Source: Cytophagales bacterium
GTDB lineage: Bacteria > Bacteroidota > Bacteroidia > Cytophagales > Cyclobacteriaceae
Direction: 5' to 3'
Assembly: GCA_017303795.1 (NCBI GenBank)
Contig: JAFLBR010000014.1
Location: 62,001-126,000, forward strand
Length of the DNA: 64,000 nucleotides
The position numbers and the translations under genes are program-made. Shown here one piece after another: positions 34,877-43,340 of the stretch. Within the stretch, counting starts at the first letter, position 1; every line of letters begins with the position of its first letter. The notes under the pieces were generated by a model, which worked only from the letters and a program-made list of their open reading frames with translations, was not told the origin of the DNA and ran no database searches.

Positions 34877-35731
34877 TTAAATCCTATCCAATACTTTTTT
34901 AATGAGGCTTTCAACAACCTTGTTCGGGTCTTTTGCGAATTTATTTTTTATTCGGTTGGCGATAATGGCATTTGCGCTCAGCACTTCGTGGCCCAGCAAT
35001 CGGCCAAAAGCATAATAAGCTGAAGTTTCCATCTCGAAATTGGTGAGCCAGAAATCGCCCTTGTGATAATAATTTAAATCTTCCAGCAATTGTGGAAAGC
35101 GAATGGGTAACCGTAACTCGCGACCTTGCGGAGCATAAAATCCCGGACACGTTACTGTATTACCAATCTGCATTTCGTTTTCAATCTGATTGCGCAAAGC
35201 TTCTGAGCCGCGCACCACGTACGGCATAAATGGCAAACCAGTTTTTTTTTGAAGATCATGCGCCAGGCCGGTTTCAAAATCATCCATCGGCAAGTCATAA
35301 AAATTCATCAGGTTATCTAACCCAACCGCATAATCGGATAGCAGATGTGTGCCAACCGGAATGTCTTCCTGCAAAGCACCTGATGTACCAATGCGCACTA
35401 CCTTCAATCTTTTCTTGCGCGATTTTGGCTCACGGGTTTTCAGATCAATGTTGACGAGGGCATCTAATTCATTAAAAAAAATTTCCACGTTATCGGAACC
35501 AATGCCTGTGCTGATAACCGTAATGCGTTTACCTTTATATTTACCTACGTGTGTAATGAACTCACGCTTGTTCATTTCAAACTCTACCTCATCAAAAAAC
35601 TGACTCACCATATACACGCGGCTGGGATCGCCCACGGCAATAATCGTATCCGAAATATTTTTGGGCAGCAGGTTAAGATGATACACGCTGCCATCGGGAT
35701 TCAGGATAAGATCGGTTTCAGAGATTTTCAT
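34877..35731 (-). CDS. Nucleoside phosphorylase (uridine phosphorylase-like)
   Basis: 284 residues. AVGDPSRVYMVSQFFDEVEF (phosphate-binding GDP-x-R), VISTGIGSDNVEIFFNEL and RIGTSGALQEDIPVGTHL are hallmarks of the NP-I family. ENFEMETSAYY-like sequence near residue 240 (TNFEMETSAYYAF) provides the ribose-contacting Met/Glu. It releases a base from a nucleoside with phosphate. Uridine is the best guess, but specificity is not certain. Confidence 0.85.
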   Translation of the reverse strand: MKISETDLILNPDGSVYHLNLLPKNISDTIIAVGDPSRVYMVSQFFDEVEFEMNKREFITHVGKYKGKRITVISTGIGSDNVEIFFNELDALVNIDLKTREPKSRKKRLKVVRIGTSGALQEDIPVGTHLLSDYAVGLDNLMNFYDLPMDDFETGLAHDLQKKTGLPFMPYVVRGSEALRNQIENEMQIGNTVTCPGFYAPQGRELRLPIRFPQLLEDLNYYHKGDFWLTNFEMETSAYYAFGRLLGHEVLSANAIIANRIKNKFAKDPNKVVESLIKKVLDRI

Positions 35732-35800
35732 AGGTTGAATTTAAAATTTCGGATTTAATAAAGTTCGTTACTCAGTCAATTTTAAATCTTAAATTCTAAA

Positions 35801-36436
35801 TCAGTTAACCGCTTTCGCGGGATTGCCAAACACTGTTTCGCCAGCTTTAACCGCAGCTACCACAACCGAACCAGCACCAATGCGTGCCCCTTTACCAATC
35901 GTTATTCCCGATACAATCGTAACACCGGAACCGATAAACACTTCATCTTCAATTTTAACACCGGGATTAATGTTACTACCGGCACCGATCTGTACAAAAT
36001 CGCCAGCCGTTACTTCTACCCCAACAAAAGCTTTGGCATGAATAAGGCAATGATTTCCAATGGCTGAGCCTGGAGCAAGATAAACGTGGGCATCAATAAA
36101 GTTTCCGTGACCAATACTTGCTTGCTCAGAAACAGTTGCTTTTGAATGAATGGCATTAACGGGTTGTACATGCCGCACTTCCTGCAACATTTTCACAATT
36201 GATTTGCGAAGTTTATTGTCGTCAACCGCTACAAAGGCTTCGCATTTTTTACCGATCAATTTCAAAAAGCCATCGTTATCGGTATCGCCCAACACCGTTA
36301 TTTCATCAACCTGTGTGTTGTGCAGTTTTTTGTTGTCGTCCAGAAAGCCATAGACAACAACTTCGTTTGTTTCAAAGATTTCGCGGGCTGCACGGCCCAA
36401 GGCATTCGCACCAAAAATAATTACCGGATTTTCCAT
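35801..36436 (-). CDS. NeuD/PglD-like left-handed beta-helix acyltransferase
   Basis: 211 residues. An N-terminal Rossmann-like part (VIIFGANALGRAAREIFE) binds the sugar nucleotide. The second half is hexapeptide repeats (IGHGNFIDAHVYLAPGSAIG, IEDEVFIGSGVTIVSGITIG, IGAGSVVV) forming a left-handed beta helix that binds acetyl-CoA. The His in NAIHSKATV is the likely catalytic base. The sugar acceptor is unknown, as no sugar-biosynthesis cluster is adjacent. Confidence 0.8.
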   Translation of the reverse strand: MENPVIIFGANALGRAAREIFETNEVVVYGFLDDNKKLHNTQVDEITVLGDTDNDGFLKLIGKKCEAFVAVDDNKLRKSIVKMLQEVRHVQPVNAIHSKATVSEQASIGHGNFIDAHVYLAPGSAIGNHCLIHAKAFVGVEVTAGDFVQIGAGSNINPGVKIEDEVFIGSGVTIVSGITIGKGARIGAGSVVVAAVKAGETVFGNPAKAVN

Positions 36437-36478
36437 ACCACAAAGGTATAGAATTGATGCCGATGCGAGGCGAAGATT

Positions 36479-36721
36479 TTAGGAATTACGAATTAGATAA
36501 AGGTGCACACCAATAGCTACCGGATAGAGTAACAAATAAACAGGTGATGGACGCACAATACCCATTAACATGGTTGCCGGTAACAGGAGCAAAAATACAC
36601 TGATCAGGATTATCCACGTTTTATTTGGACTATCAGTTTTTTGAATCTGAAGGATACGATAAATAAGGTATGCAACTATTGCCACATTAAAGGCCAACAG
36701 CAGGATGCGAATGAGAATCAT
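36479..36721 (-). CDS. Small hypothetical membrane protein
   Basis: 80 residues with three hydrophobic segments (about 3-22, 35-52, 58-76) and short polar loops. No family recognised. It lies 42 bases downstream of the NeuD-like gene's start on the same strand. Confidence 0.5.
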   Translation of the reverse strand: MILIRILLLAFNVAIVAYLIYRILQIQKTDSPNKTWIILISVFLLLLPATMLMGIVRPSPVYLLLYPVAIGVHLYLIRNS

Positions 36722-36765
36722 AACTTAAAATTAATCGTTACCCCGGTTTTTTCTAACTTTACTGC

Positions 36766-37056
36766 ATGACGCGGGAAGATATTCTTACTATCCTTCGAGC
36801 CCATAAGGCTGAAATTCAAAAAAAGTATCCGGTAGCCACTTTGGCTTTGTTTGGATCGTTTGCGCGTGGCGAACAAACAGCTAAAAGCGATGTTGACCTA
36901 CTGGTGGAATTTAATGGACCAATAGGATTAGAAGTTGTTGACTTGGTTGAGGACCTCGAGAAATTACTTGGAGTAAAAAAAGTGGATTTAATATCCAGAA
37001 AATACTTAAAACCTCACTACCGGCCTTATATTGAAGCTGATGCAATAGATGTCTAA
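36766..37056 (+). CDS. mntA: MntA-type minimal nucleotidyltransferase (antitoxin)
   Basis: 96 residues. GSFARGEQTAKSDVDLLVEF gives the GSx10DxD motif of minimal nucleotidyltransferases. In HepT/MntA systems this protein AMPylates and so neutralises the HepT toxin. It overlaps hepT by 8 bp, with the antitoxin first. Confidence 0.8.
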   Translation: MTREDILTILRAHKAEIQKKYPVATLALFGSFARGEQTAKSDVDLLVEFNGPIGLEVVDLVEDLEKLLGVKKVDLISRKYLKPHYRPYIEADAIDV

Positions 37057-37402
37057 GAAATTACAACGATTACTTATTATTGATATTCTTGACGCAATTG
37101 CTGACGTTGAGAGTTTTACGGAAGGTCAAACGTATGACCAATTCACATCTGACAAGAAAGCGCAAGCCGCAATTGTTTATAAACTCATTGTAATTGGCGA
37201 GGCTTCAAATCGACTATCAAAGGAATATCGCGATAAATACCAGCAAGTAGAATGGAGTCGAATAATTCGATGCCGCCACATTCTGGTTCATGAGTATGAT
37301 ATGATCAATTTAGAGATCGTCTGGAGAATTCGCGATATCTACTTGCCTGAGCTTAAAAAAGTTCTTCACGAAATACTTCAAAATTCACCAGATGAATTCT
37401 GA
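37049..37402 (+). CDS. hepT: HepT-type HEPN ribonuclease toxin (DUF86)
   Basis: 117 residues, helical. RCRHILVHEYD contains the Rx4-6HxY motif of HEPN toxins: Arg and His form the RNase site and the Tyr is the residue AMPylated by MntA. The toxin probably cuts RNA unless modified. Its 3' end overlaps the ispD start by 11 bp, tying the pair to an essential metabolic gene. Confidence 0.82.
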   Translation: MSKKLQRLLIIDILDAIADVESFTEGQTYDQFTSDKKAQAAIVYKLIVIGEASNRLSKEYRDKYQQVEWSRIIRCRHILVHEYDMINLEIVWRIRDIYLPELKKVLHEILQNSPDEF

Positions 37403-38066
37403 ATACGCCCTTATTGTTGCCGGTGGCAAAGGCACACGCATTAAAAGCAAGTTGCCCAAACAGTTTCTGGAATTGAAAGGCAAACCCATTCTTATCCATA
37501 CACTGGAAGCCTTCTACCGATATTCTGAAAACATAACTATTATCCTTGTTCTTCCAGAAGATGACTTTGCTATCTGGAATGACATCTGTAAGAAATACAA
37601 TTTCACCAGACCGGTAATTCTGCAGAAAGGTGGCGAAACCCGATTTCAATCAGTTAAAAACGGATTGGAAAAAATTGAAGGTAATGGTCTGGTTGCCATT
37701 CACGATGGCGTGCGACCCTTAGTGAGTGAAGATATTATTGGTGCCTCGTTTCGGTTAGCGGCTGTACATCAATCGGCTGTTGCAGCAGTAAGATTGAAAG
37801 AATCCATCCGCATGACGGATCAAGACAATACAAAGGCGATGGACCGCTCGCGCTTCCGGCTCATTCAAACACCCCAAACTTTTTCAATTGAACTGATCAA
37901 GCAAGCGTATCAGCTTAAAGAAGACCCCACTATGACGGATGATGCAAGTGTAGTGGAAAAGTTAGGACACACCATCTCTTTGTTCGAAGGCAGTTACGAG
38001 AACATTAAGATTACTACTCCTGAAGATTTGATTGTAGCCGAAGCACTGGTGAAAAACAAGAGTTAG
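37392..38066 (+). CDS. ispD: 2-C-methyl-D-erythritol 4-phosphate cytidylyltransferase
   Basis: 224 residues. ALIVAGGKGTRIKSKLPKQF is the CTP-binding start of IspD. GGETRFQSVKNGL and VAIHDGVRPLVSEDII supply further substrate-binding residues, and TPQTFSIELIKQAY is a conserved family block. It makes CDP-methylerythritol in the MEP isoprenoid pathway. Length is normal. It is translated from within the end of hepT. Confidence 0.92.
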   Translation: MNSEYALIVAGGKGTRIKSKLPKQFLELKGKPILIHTLEAFYRYSENITIILVLPEDDFAIWNDICKKYNFTRPVILQKGGETRFQSVKNGLEKIEGNGLVAIHDGVRPLVSEDIIGASFRLAAVHQSAVAAVRLKESIRMTDQDNTKAMDRSRFRLIQTPQTFSIELIKQAYQLKEDPTMTDDASVVEKLGHTISLFEGSYENIKITTPEDLIVAEALVKNKS

Positions 38067-38084
38067 AGGAGCAGAAATAAAAAA

Positions 38085-38098
38085 GGGGCCAAAGCCCC
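38085..38098 (-). terminator. Terminator of the DUF2795 gene
   Basis: GGGGC-CAAA-GCCCC; on the minus strand it is followed by six T residues, 31 bases after the DUF2795 stop codon. Confidence 0.7.
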
Positions 38099-38128
38099 TA
38101 TCTACTCAATACTAATTACTAAAATCTT

Positions 38129-38350
38129 TTAATATTCGTCTTCATTAAAAAAGAAATCTTCTTTAGTCGGATAGTCCGGCCAGATCTCTTCAATGCTTTC
38201 ATAGGGTTGGCCATCGTCTTCCAACTCTTGCAGATTCTCTACAACTTCTAACGGTGCACCCGAACGAATAGAAAAATCTATCAACTCATCTTTTGTTGCC
38301 GGCCAGGGCGCATCTTCCAGGTACGAGGCTAGTTCAAGTGTCCAATACAT
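38129..38350 (-). CDS. DUF2795 family small protein
   Basis: 73 residues, strongly acidic. MYWTLELASYLEDAPWPATK and DELIDFSIRSGAPLEVVENL match DUF2795, a small Bacteroidota protein of unknown function. It has an unusually complete set of signals: a TTG-N19-TATTTTTG promoter, an AGGAGG ribosome site 10 bases before the ATG, and a terminator. That suggests strong expression. Confidence 0.8.
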   Translation of the reverse strand: MYWTLELASYLEDAPWPATKDELIDFSIRSGAPLEVVENLQELEDDGQPYESIEEIWPDYPTKEDFFFNEDEY

Positions 38351-38360
38351 AGTGGTTGTC

Positions 38361-38366
38361 CCTCCT
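38361..38366 (-). promoter_or_regulatory. Strong Shine-Dalgarno site
   Basis: AGGAGG on the minus strand, 10 bases before the DUF2795 start; most genes in this window lack a recognisable site. Confidence 0.6.
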
Positions 38367-38380
38367 GTTTAAATTTCCCG

Positions 38381-38410
38381 CAAAAATAAAATTAAATAGC
38401 CCATAGTCAA
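38381..38410 (-). promoter_or_regulatory. Promoter of the DUF2795 gene
   Basis: TTG, exactly 19 bases, then TATTTTTG: a perfect match to the Bacteroidota -33/-7 consensus. Confidence 0.65.
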
Positions 38411-38537
38411 GAGTTGCGTGTCGATAGTTCAGGATTTAAGAAAGTAATCGTTTTCGGAGTATGTGTTCGTGCGCATACATCTGTGGATATTGACCCAAAA
38501 ACGCCATATTTGCGTTCCTATTTAACAATCACCATCC

Positions 38538-40220
38538 ATGGCAGACGAAAAAATAATTTTTTCTATGACGGGCGTAAACAAGATTTACCCGCCCCAAAAG
38601 CAAGTTTTAAAAAATATTTACCTCTCTTTTTTCTACGGAGCCAAAATTGGTGTGCTGGGTTTAAATGGTTCGGGTAAGTCGTCTTTGCTTCGCATCATTG
38701 CCGGTATCGATAAAGAATTTCAGGGCGAAGTAGTTTCTGATTTGGGCTATTCGGTTGGTTATCTGGAACAGGAACCACAGTTGGATAAAACCAAAACCGT
38801 AAAAGAAATTGTAGAAGAAGGTGTGAAAGATGTGGTAGCACTTTTGAAAGAGTTTGAAGCCATCAACGAAAAGTTTGGCGACCCGGAAATATTAGAGAAT
38901 CCGGATAAGATGGATAAACTCATCACCCGCCAGGGGGAAGTACAAGAGAAACTGGATGCGGTGAATGCATGGGAACTTGATCATAAATTAGAACGCGCTA
39001 TGGATGCGTTACGCTGTCCTCCACCCGATGCCAAAGTGGAACATCTTTCGGGTGGTGAAAAACGTAGAGTTGCGTTGTGTCGGTTGTTACTGCAAACACC
39101 TGATGTGTTGTTGTTAGATGAACCTACCAACCACTTAGATGCTGAATCGGTGCAATGGCTGGAAGAACACTTGCGTCAATATCAAGGCACCATCATCGCG
39201 GTAACGCACGACCGGTACTTTTTGGATAATGTTGCCGGATGGATTCTGGAATTAGATCGTGGTGAGGGTATTCCCTGGAAAGGAAATTACTCGAGCTGGC
39301 TCGATCAAAAGCAAAAACGATTAGCGCAAGAAGAGAAATCAGAATCCAAACGTCAGAAAGCATTGGAGCGCGAATTAGAGTGGGTGCGCATGAGTCCGAA
39401 AGGCCGCCATGCAAAAGGTAAAGCGCGCTTAAGTGCTTACGATAAACTAATGAGTCAGGAAACGCGCGAGAAAGAAGACAAGCTTGAATTGTTTATTCCG
39501 CCTGGGCCGCGCTTAGGTAATAAGGTTATTGAAGCCCACGGAGTATCAAAAGCATTTGGCGATAAGTTGTTGTACGAGAATTTAACATTCTCGCTTCCGC
39601 CTGCCGGAATTGTGGGCATTATCGGACCGAACGGTGCCGGTAAAACTACGTTGTTCAAAATGATTACCGGCCAATTGAAACCCGATGCCGGAACGTTTGA
39701 AGTGGGCGACACGGTAAAGATTGCTTACGTAGATCAGGAACACGATGATTTAAAACCTGAGGACACCGTATTTCAAGCTATTACCGGTGGCCAGGATTTG
39801 TTGATGGTAGGTGGTAAAGAAATTAACTCACGAGCTTATGTAAGTAAGTTTAATTTTAGCGGAACCGATCAACAGAAAAAAGTAAAAGAACTTTCGGGTG
39901 GGATGCGCAACCGCGCACACTTAGCCATTGCATTAAAGCAAGGTGGTAATTTGTTATTGTTAGATGAACCTACCAACGATTTAGATGTGAACACGCTGCG
40001 TGCGTTAGAAGAAGCACTCGAAAATTTTGGCGGTTGTGCGGTAATTATCTCTCACGATCGTTGGTTCCTCGATCGCGTTTGTACACACATACTTGCTTTT
40101 GAAGGCGACTCGCAAATGTTTTGGTTTGAAGGAACCTTTAGCGAGTACGAAGAAAACCGCAAGAAGCGCGTGGGCGATGATCAACCACATCGGATCAGGT
40201 ATAAAAAACTTGTTAAATAA
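38538..40220 (+). CDS. ettA: ABC-F translational throttle EttA
   Basis: 560 residues with two ATPase domains: LGLNGSGKSSLLR/LSGGEKRRVALCR/LLLDEPTNHLD and GPNGAGKTTLFK/LSGGMRNRAHLAI/LLLDEPTNDLD. The linker between them carries the charged ABC-F region with KGRHAKGKARLSAYDKLMSQ, typical of EttA. It binds the ribosomal E site and couples translation to energy state. Length is that of E. coli EttA. No membrane segments. Confidence 0.92.
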   Translation: MADEKIIFSMTGVNKIYPPQKQVLKNIYLSFFYGAKIGVLGLNGSGKSSLLRIIAGIDKEFQGEVVSDLGYSVGYLEQEPQLDKTKTVKEIVEEGVKDVVALLKEFEAINEKFGDPEILENPDKMDKLITRQGEVQEKLDAVNAWELDHKLERAMDALRCPPPDAKVEHLSGGEKRRVALCRLLLQTPDVLLLDEPTNHLDAESVQWLEEHLRQYQGTIIAVTHDRYFLDNVAGWILELDRGEGIPWKGNYSSWLDQKQKRLAQEEKSESKRQKALERELEWVRMSPKGRHAKGKARLSAYDKLMSQETREKEDKLELFIPPGPRLGNKVIEAHGVSKAFGDKLLYENLTFSLPPAGIVGIIGPNGAGKTTLFKMITGQLKPDAGTFEVGDTVKIAYVDQEHDDLKPEDTVFQAITGGQDLLMVGGKEINSRAYVSKFNFSGTDQQKKVKELSGGMRNRAHLAIALKQGGNLLLLDEPTNDLDVNTLRALEEALENFGGCAVIISHDRWFLDRVCTHILAFEGDSQMFWFEGTFSEYEENRKKRVGDDQPHRIRYKKLVK

Positions 40221-40290
40221 ATTGACAATTGACAAGGGTCAATTGACAACTTTGCTTCCCAATTGTCAATTGTAGGTTGTCAATTGTCAC
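40220..40290. repeat. Intergenic TTGACAATTGACAA repeat cluster, copy 1
   Basis: Several copies of CAATTGACAA and its complement alternate between ettA and the DUF486 gene. They can fold into a long stem (ATTGACAATTGACAA against TTGTCAATTGT). The same motif set lies at 56127-56180. Confidence 0.6.
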
Positions 40291-40297
40291 CTTTTGT

Positions 40298-40666
40298 ATG
40301 AAAGCTTTCTACACCATCCTTCTACTTGCACTCAGCAACACCTTCATGACCTTTGCCTGGTATGGTCATTTGAAGTTTAAGGATATGAGTTGGGGCAAGA
40401 ACCTGGGGCTGGTAGCTATCATTCTAATCAGTTGGGGCATTGCATTGTTTGAATACATCTTACAAGTGCCAGCCAACCGAATTGGCTTCAAAGAAAATGG
40501 CGGCCCTTTTTCGTTAATGGAATTGAAAGTGATGCAGGAAGTAATTACTCTGGTTGTGTTTGTAGTGTTCTCTTTGTTGTTCTTCAAAACCGAAACCTTT
40601 CGGTGGAATCACTTAATAGGATTTATCTTTTTGATTCTGGCTGTTTATTTTGTTTTTAAGAAATAA
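40298..40666 (+). CDS. DMT-superfamily membrane protein, DUF486
   Basis: 122 residues from ATG 40298, four membrane segments. LSNTFMTFAWYGHLKF and ISWGIALFEYILQVPANRIG are the DUF486 hallmarks. Probable small inner-membrane transporter-like protein of unknown substrate. It follows ettA after a repeat cluster and ends in a hairpin terminator. Confidence 0.8.
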   Translation: MKAFYTILLLALSNTFMTFAWYGHLKFKDMSWGKNLGLVAIILISWGIALFEYILQVPANRIGFKENGGPFSLMELKVMQEVITLVVFVVFSLLFFKTETFRWNHLIGFIFLILAVYFVFKK

Positions 40667-40670
40667 TTGT

Positions 40671-40707
40671 ATTTCGGATTCAGGATTTAAAATTTTGAAT
40701 CCGAAAT
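40671..40707. terminator. Bidirectional terminator between convergent genes
   Basis: ATTTCGGATTCA pairs perfectly with TGAATCCGAAAT (12 bp) around an AT-rich loop, between the DUF486 and acyltransferase genes. A related AT-rich sequence with TTTAAAATTTCGGATTT lies at 35740-35756. Confidence 0.55.
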
Positions 40708-41627
40708 TATCTTATCTCCTCCCCCGGCTTAGTCTTCCAACGCTCGTGCATCCACACCCATTGCTCCGGATGTTCGCGTACAATTTGTTCGGTAACGTTG
40801 GTAAAGTTCTGCGTGTTCACAATCAAATCGGTTTCTTCATCGCCAGTATTTACCAACGGTATTTCTGGTAAGATGTGCATGTGTTGTTTGCCATCTTCGC
40901 CCAGATAAATATACGTTGGAACCACGGCACAACCCGTGCGTAATGCCAATACGGTTGCGCCAATTGGAGTGGCAGCCTTCATTCCAAAAAAATCCACAAA
41001 GCGACTTTTCACTTTTGTATCCTGATCGATCAGGATCGCAATAGAACCACCGGACTTCAAAACTTTAAAGAGCCGCACACTTTCTTTGCCACGTTCTATG
41101 GCAATTGCACCGAATGCGTTTCTATATTCGAACAAGAGTTCATTCAATCGTTCATCTTTCAGGGCTGTTCCTATAATATTAGGATTTAATCCGCGTAGAG
41201 CCATGTTCGTTACTTGCAAATCAAACGCGCCTACATGCGAAGTAAGAAACATAACACCTTTGCCTTTGGCATGTGCGCGCTCGTAATTCTCCAGACCTTC
41301 GGTAACTAAAAATTTCTCCAGATCGGCCAGTGACTTAACTTTTAATGAACGTAGTATCTCGCCTGCATTTTTTCCAAGCATCACAAATACCTGCTTACTC
41401 ATCTCCAGAATTTCATGGGTGTTTTTCTCCCCACTAAAAGCAAGCCCGAGGTGGTAAATAGTACGCGCCCGTGGCTTGGGCGAAAAAGAATACGCCAGCT
41501 TGCCCAGCCAGCCACAGAAGGCAAGCCACACTTTGCGTGGCAGCAGGTTTGAGAAAAAAATCAAAAACCGAACAAAGTAATAGAGCGAAGAATACTTGAT
41601 TCGTTTTTTAAGCTTGCGTTTTTTCAT
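40707..41627 (-). CDS. LpxL/HtrB-type lipid A acyltransferase
   Basis: 306 residues from ATG 41625-41627. A hydrophobic N-terminal anchor with basic flank (KKRKLKKRIKYSSLYYFVRF) is followed by LTSHVGAFDLQV, the HX4D catalytic motif. IERGKESVRLFKVLKSGGSI and VDFFGMKAATPIGATVLALR are the phosphate- and acyl-binding blocks. The enzyme adds a secondary acyl chain to lipid A on the inner membrane. HPEQWVWMHERWK near the end is a family marker. Confidence 0.88.
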   Translation of the reverse strand: MKKRKLKKRIKYSSLYYFVRFLIFFSNLLPRKVWLAFCGWLGKLAYSFSPKPRARTIYHLGLAFSGEKNTHEILEMSKQVFVMLGKNAGEILRSLKVKSLADLEKFLVTEGLENYERAHAKGKGVMFLTSHVGAFDLQVTNMALRGLNPNIIGTALKDERLNELLFEYRNAFGAIAIERGKESVRLFKVLKSGGSIAILIDQDTKVKSRFVDFFGMKAATPIGATVLALRTGCAVVPTYIYLGEDGKQHMHILPEIPLVNTGDEETDLIVNTQNFTNVTEQIVREHPEQWVWMHERWKTKPGEEIR

Positions 41628-41678
41628 AAAGCACCGCAAAGATACAGGCTTTGCGTAAATTAGAACCTGTTTATTACC

Positions 41679-42188
41679 ATGAAGAAACTAATCATCATCC
41701 GCCATGCTAAATCGAGTTGGGATAATCCGGATCTGGATGACTTCGACCGACCATTAAATAAACGCGGTATAAAAGATGCTCCACGCATGGGCAAACGCCT
41801 GAAAGAAAAACGGGTAACACCAGACATTATGTTGAGTAGTCCGGCTAAACGGGCTTTTGCTACCTGCCAGGCCATTGCTACCGTACTTCAGTTCGATCAA
41901 TCGAAAATAAAAACAGATAAACGTTTATACCATGCCAATGAAGATCAGATACTGCATGTTGTTCGCAGTCTGAAAGACTCGCCTCGCGATAGCGAAGAAG
42001 TGGTGATGATTTTCGGGCATAACCCAGGACTTACCGCATTTGCCAATGCATTGCTGAACGAAACCATAGACAACATTCCTACGTGTGGTATTGTGGCAGC
42101 AACCCTTCCGGTTGAACGTTGGCAGGATGTTACGTTTAGTTGTGGTGAAATGTTGTTTTTTGATTTTCCAAAGAGTAAGCCAGATTAG
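41679..42188 (+). CDS. SixA-type phosphohistidine phosphatase
   Basis: 169 residues. LIIRHAKSSWD is the RHG-type phosphatase motif with the nucleophilic His. FDRPLNKRG and MIFGHNPGLTAF (second catalytic His) complete the histidine-phosphatase fold. SixA enzymes dephosphorylate histidine-phosphorylated phosphotransfer proteins. Divergent from the acyltransferase gene. Confidence 0.85.
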   Translation: MKKLIIIRHAKSSWDNPDLDDFDRPLNKRGIKDAPRMGKRLKEKRVTPDIMLSSPAKRAFATCQAIATVLQFDQSKIKTDKRLYHANEDQILHVVRSLKDSPRDSEEVVMIFGHNPGLTAFANALLNETIDNIPTCGIVAATLPVERWQDVTFSCGEMLFFDFPKSKPD

Positions 42189-42241
42189 AGGTAATTGGCT
42201 ATTTATTCTGAGTTAGTTATATTTGATTACTGTTTAGGCAT

Positions 42242-42469
42242 ATGGAAAATCTACACCTTCATATCAACTTAAGTTTTCAGCAATTACTGGATGTTGTTCA
42301 ACAACTTTCGCCTGACGAAAAAATTAAACTGAATGAATTCTTGTGGAGTGAGAATAGTCCCATTCCGGAAGAACATCAGAAATTAGTTTTAGATCGTATT
42401 GCCAAAGCAAAAAATAACCCCAAAAGACTCGAAGATTGGGACTTAGCAGTCAAAAAGCTTAGGTCGTAA
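42242..42469 (+). CDS. Antitoxin of a RelE/ParE-type module
   Basis: 75 residues, acidic and helical (FQQLLDVVQQLSPDEKIKL, then EEHQKLVLDRIAKAKNNP), ending DWDLAVKKLRS. It resembles the addiction-module antitoxins paired with ParE-like toxins. The toxin gene starts 4 bases after the stop, the normal order. Confidence 0.7.
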   Translation: MENLHLHINLSFQQLLDVVQQLSPDEKIKLNEFLWSENSPIPEEHQKLVLDRIAKAKNNPKRLEDWDLAVKKLRS

Positions 42470-42472
42470 TTT

Positions 42473-42778
42473 ATGAATCAATATAAAATCTGGATTGATC
42501 CCGAAGCACTTGAGGATATTCAGAAAGCTACCGATTGGTATAATGAACAATTACCAGAATTAGGCAGCAAATTTCAAGACCAAGTAATTCATCAAATCAA
42601 TTTGTTAAAAATTAATCCACTGGGATATGCCATCAGGTATAAGGATGTTCGATGTTGCCTCGTTAAAAATTTCCCGTTCTTAATTCACTTTAAGGTAGTT
42701 GAAAATCTTAACCTTGTTGAGGTTTACTCGTTGTTTCACACCAGTCGTGATCCAAAAATCTGGTTAAAGAGAAAATAA
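42473..42778 (+). CDS. RelE/ParE-type toxin
   Basis: 101 residues. YKIWIDPEALEDIQKATDWY and LGSKFQDQVIHQINLLKINP are the usual first half of this fold, and VRCCLVKNFPFLIHFKV with VEVYSLFHTSRDPKIW is the second half with the basic active surface. It belongs to the ParE/RelE superfamily (mRNA interferase or gyrase poison); which cannot be told from sequence. Confidence 0.8.
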   Translation: MNQYKIWIDPEALEDIQKATDWYNEQLPELGSKFQDQVIHQINLLKINPLGYAIRYKDVRCCLVKNFPFLIHFKVVENLNLVEVYSLFHTSRDPKIWLKRK

Positions 42779-42782
42779 ATTC

Positions 42783-43340
42783 TCATCTCAAAATTGAAGT
42801 CGGCTCTGCCATTGAAACATTCATAGGAATATTTTTTCGGGCAGCATCGTAAATCTGCTTTTGTGATTTGTCGTTCAGGTCAAGCTCGCGAAATGCTTTT
42901 GTTGTAATGCCGGCACGCTCTGCATAAATTTCATAATACGCTGCCTGAATTACATCCAACATGGCAATAAATGCCTGTTGCGATGTTCCCCGATCGGTTT
43001 TTAATGAAACCACAGCCTCCTCAGGATTTATAGAGAGTGATGGATCAACACCATTATTTAAAATAAAATTTTTGATTTCCCCTGTAACGCCTGCCAATGA
43101 ATTTCTTGGTTCGCCTTCAATCAAAAATTCATTCTCTGAATTTATCTGAATAGCGAATATATTGCGTTGATGTTTTTCTGATGTTATGGGTTCATCACTC
43201 CACTGCGGTAACAACAGCGTAAGTCCTTTTTCATTATTAATAACCGTGGTCATCAGAAAAAAGGTGAGCAAGAGAAAGGCAATATCAGCCATTGAGCCCG
43301 TGCTGACTTCAGCACTGCCCGTTTTGCGAAGCAGACTCAT
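42783..43340 (-). CDS. ExbD-type biopolymer transport protein, orphan
   Basis: 185 residues from ATG 43338-43340. VSTGSMADIAFLLLTFFLMTT is the single membrane helix with the conserved Asp that carries protons in ExbD/TolR. The periplasmic part is longer than usual, with a C-terminal extension (AARKNIPMNVSM). No ExbB or TonB gene is adjacent, so its partner must be elsewhere. Confidence 0.82.
   Translation of the reverse strand: MSLLRKTGSAEVSTGSMADIAFLLLTFFLMTTVINNEKGLTLLLPQWSDEPITSEKHQRNIFAIQINSENEFLIEGEPRNSLAGVTGEIKNFILNNGVDPSLSINPEEAVVSLKTDRGTSQQAFIAMLDVIQAAYYEIYAERAGITTKAFRELDLNDKSQKQIYDAARKNIPMNVSMAEPTSILR

Noticed and set aside
42242-42778. Possible HigBA system
   Set aside because: The second protein fits the ParE/RelE fold with antitoxin first; HigBA normally has the toxin first and an XRE-type antitoxin, which is absent.
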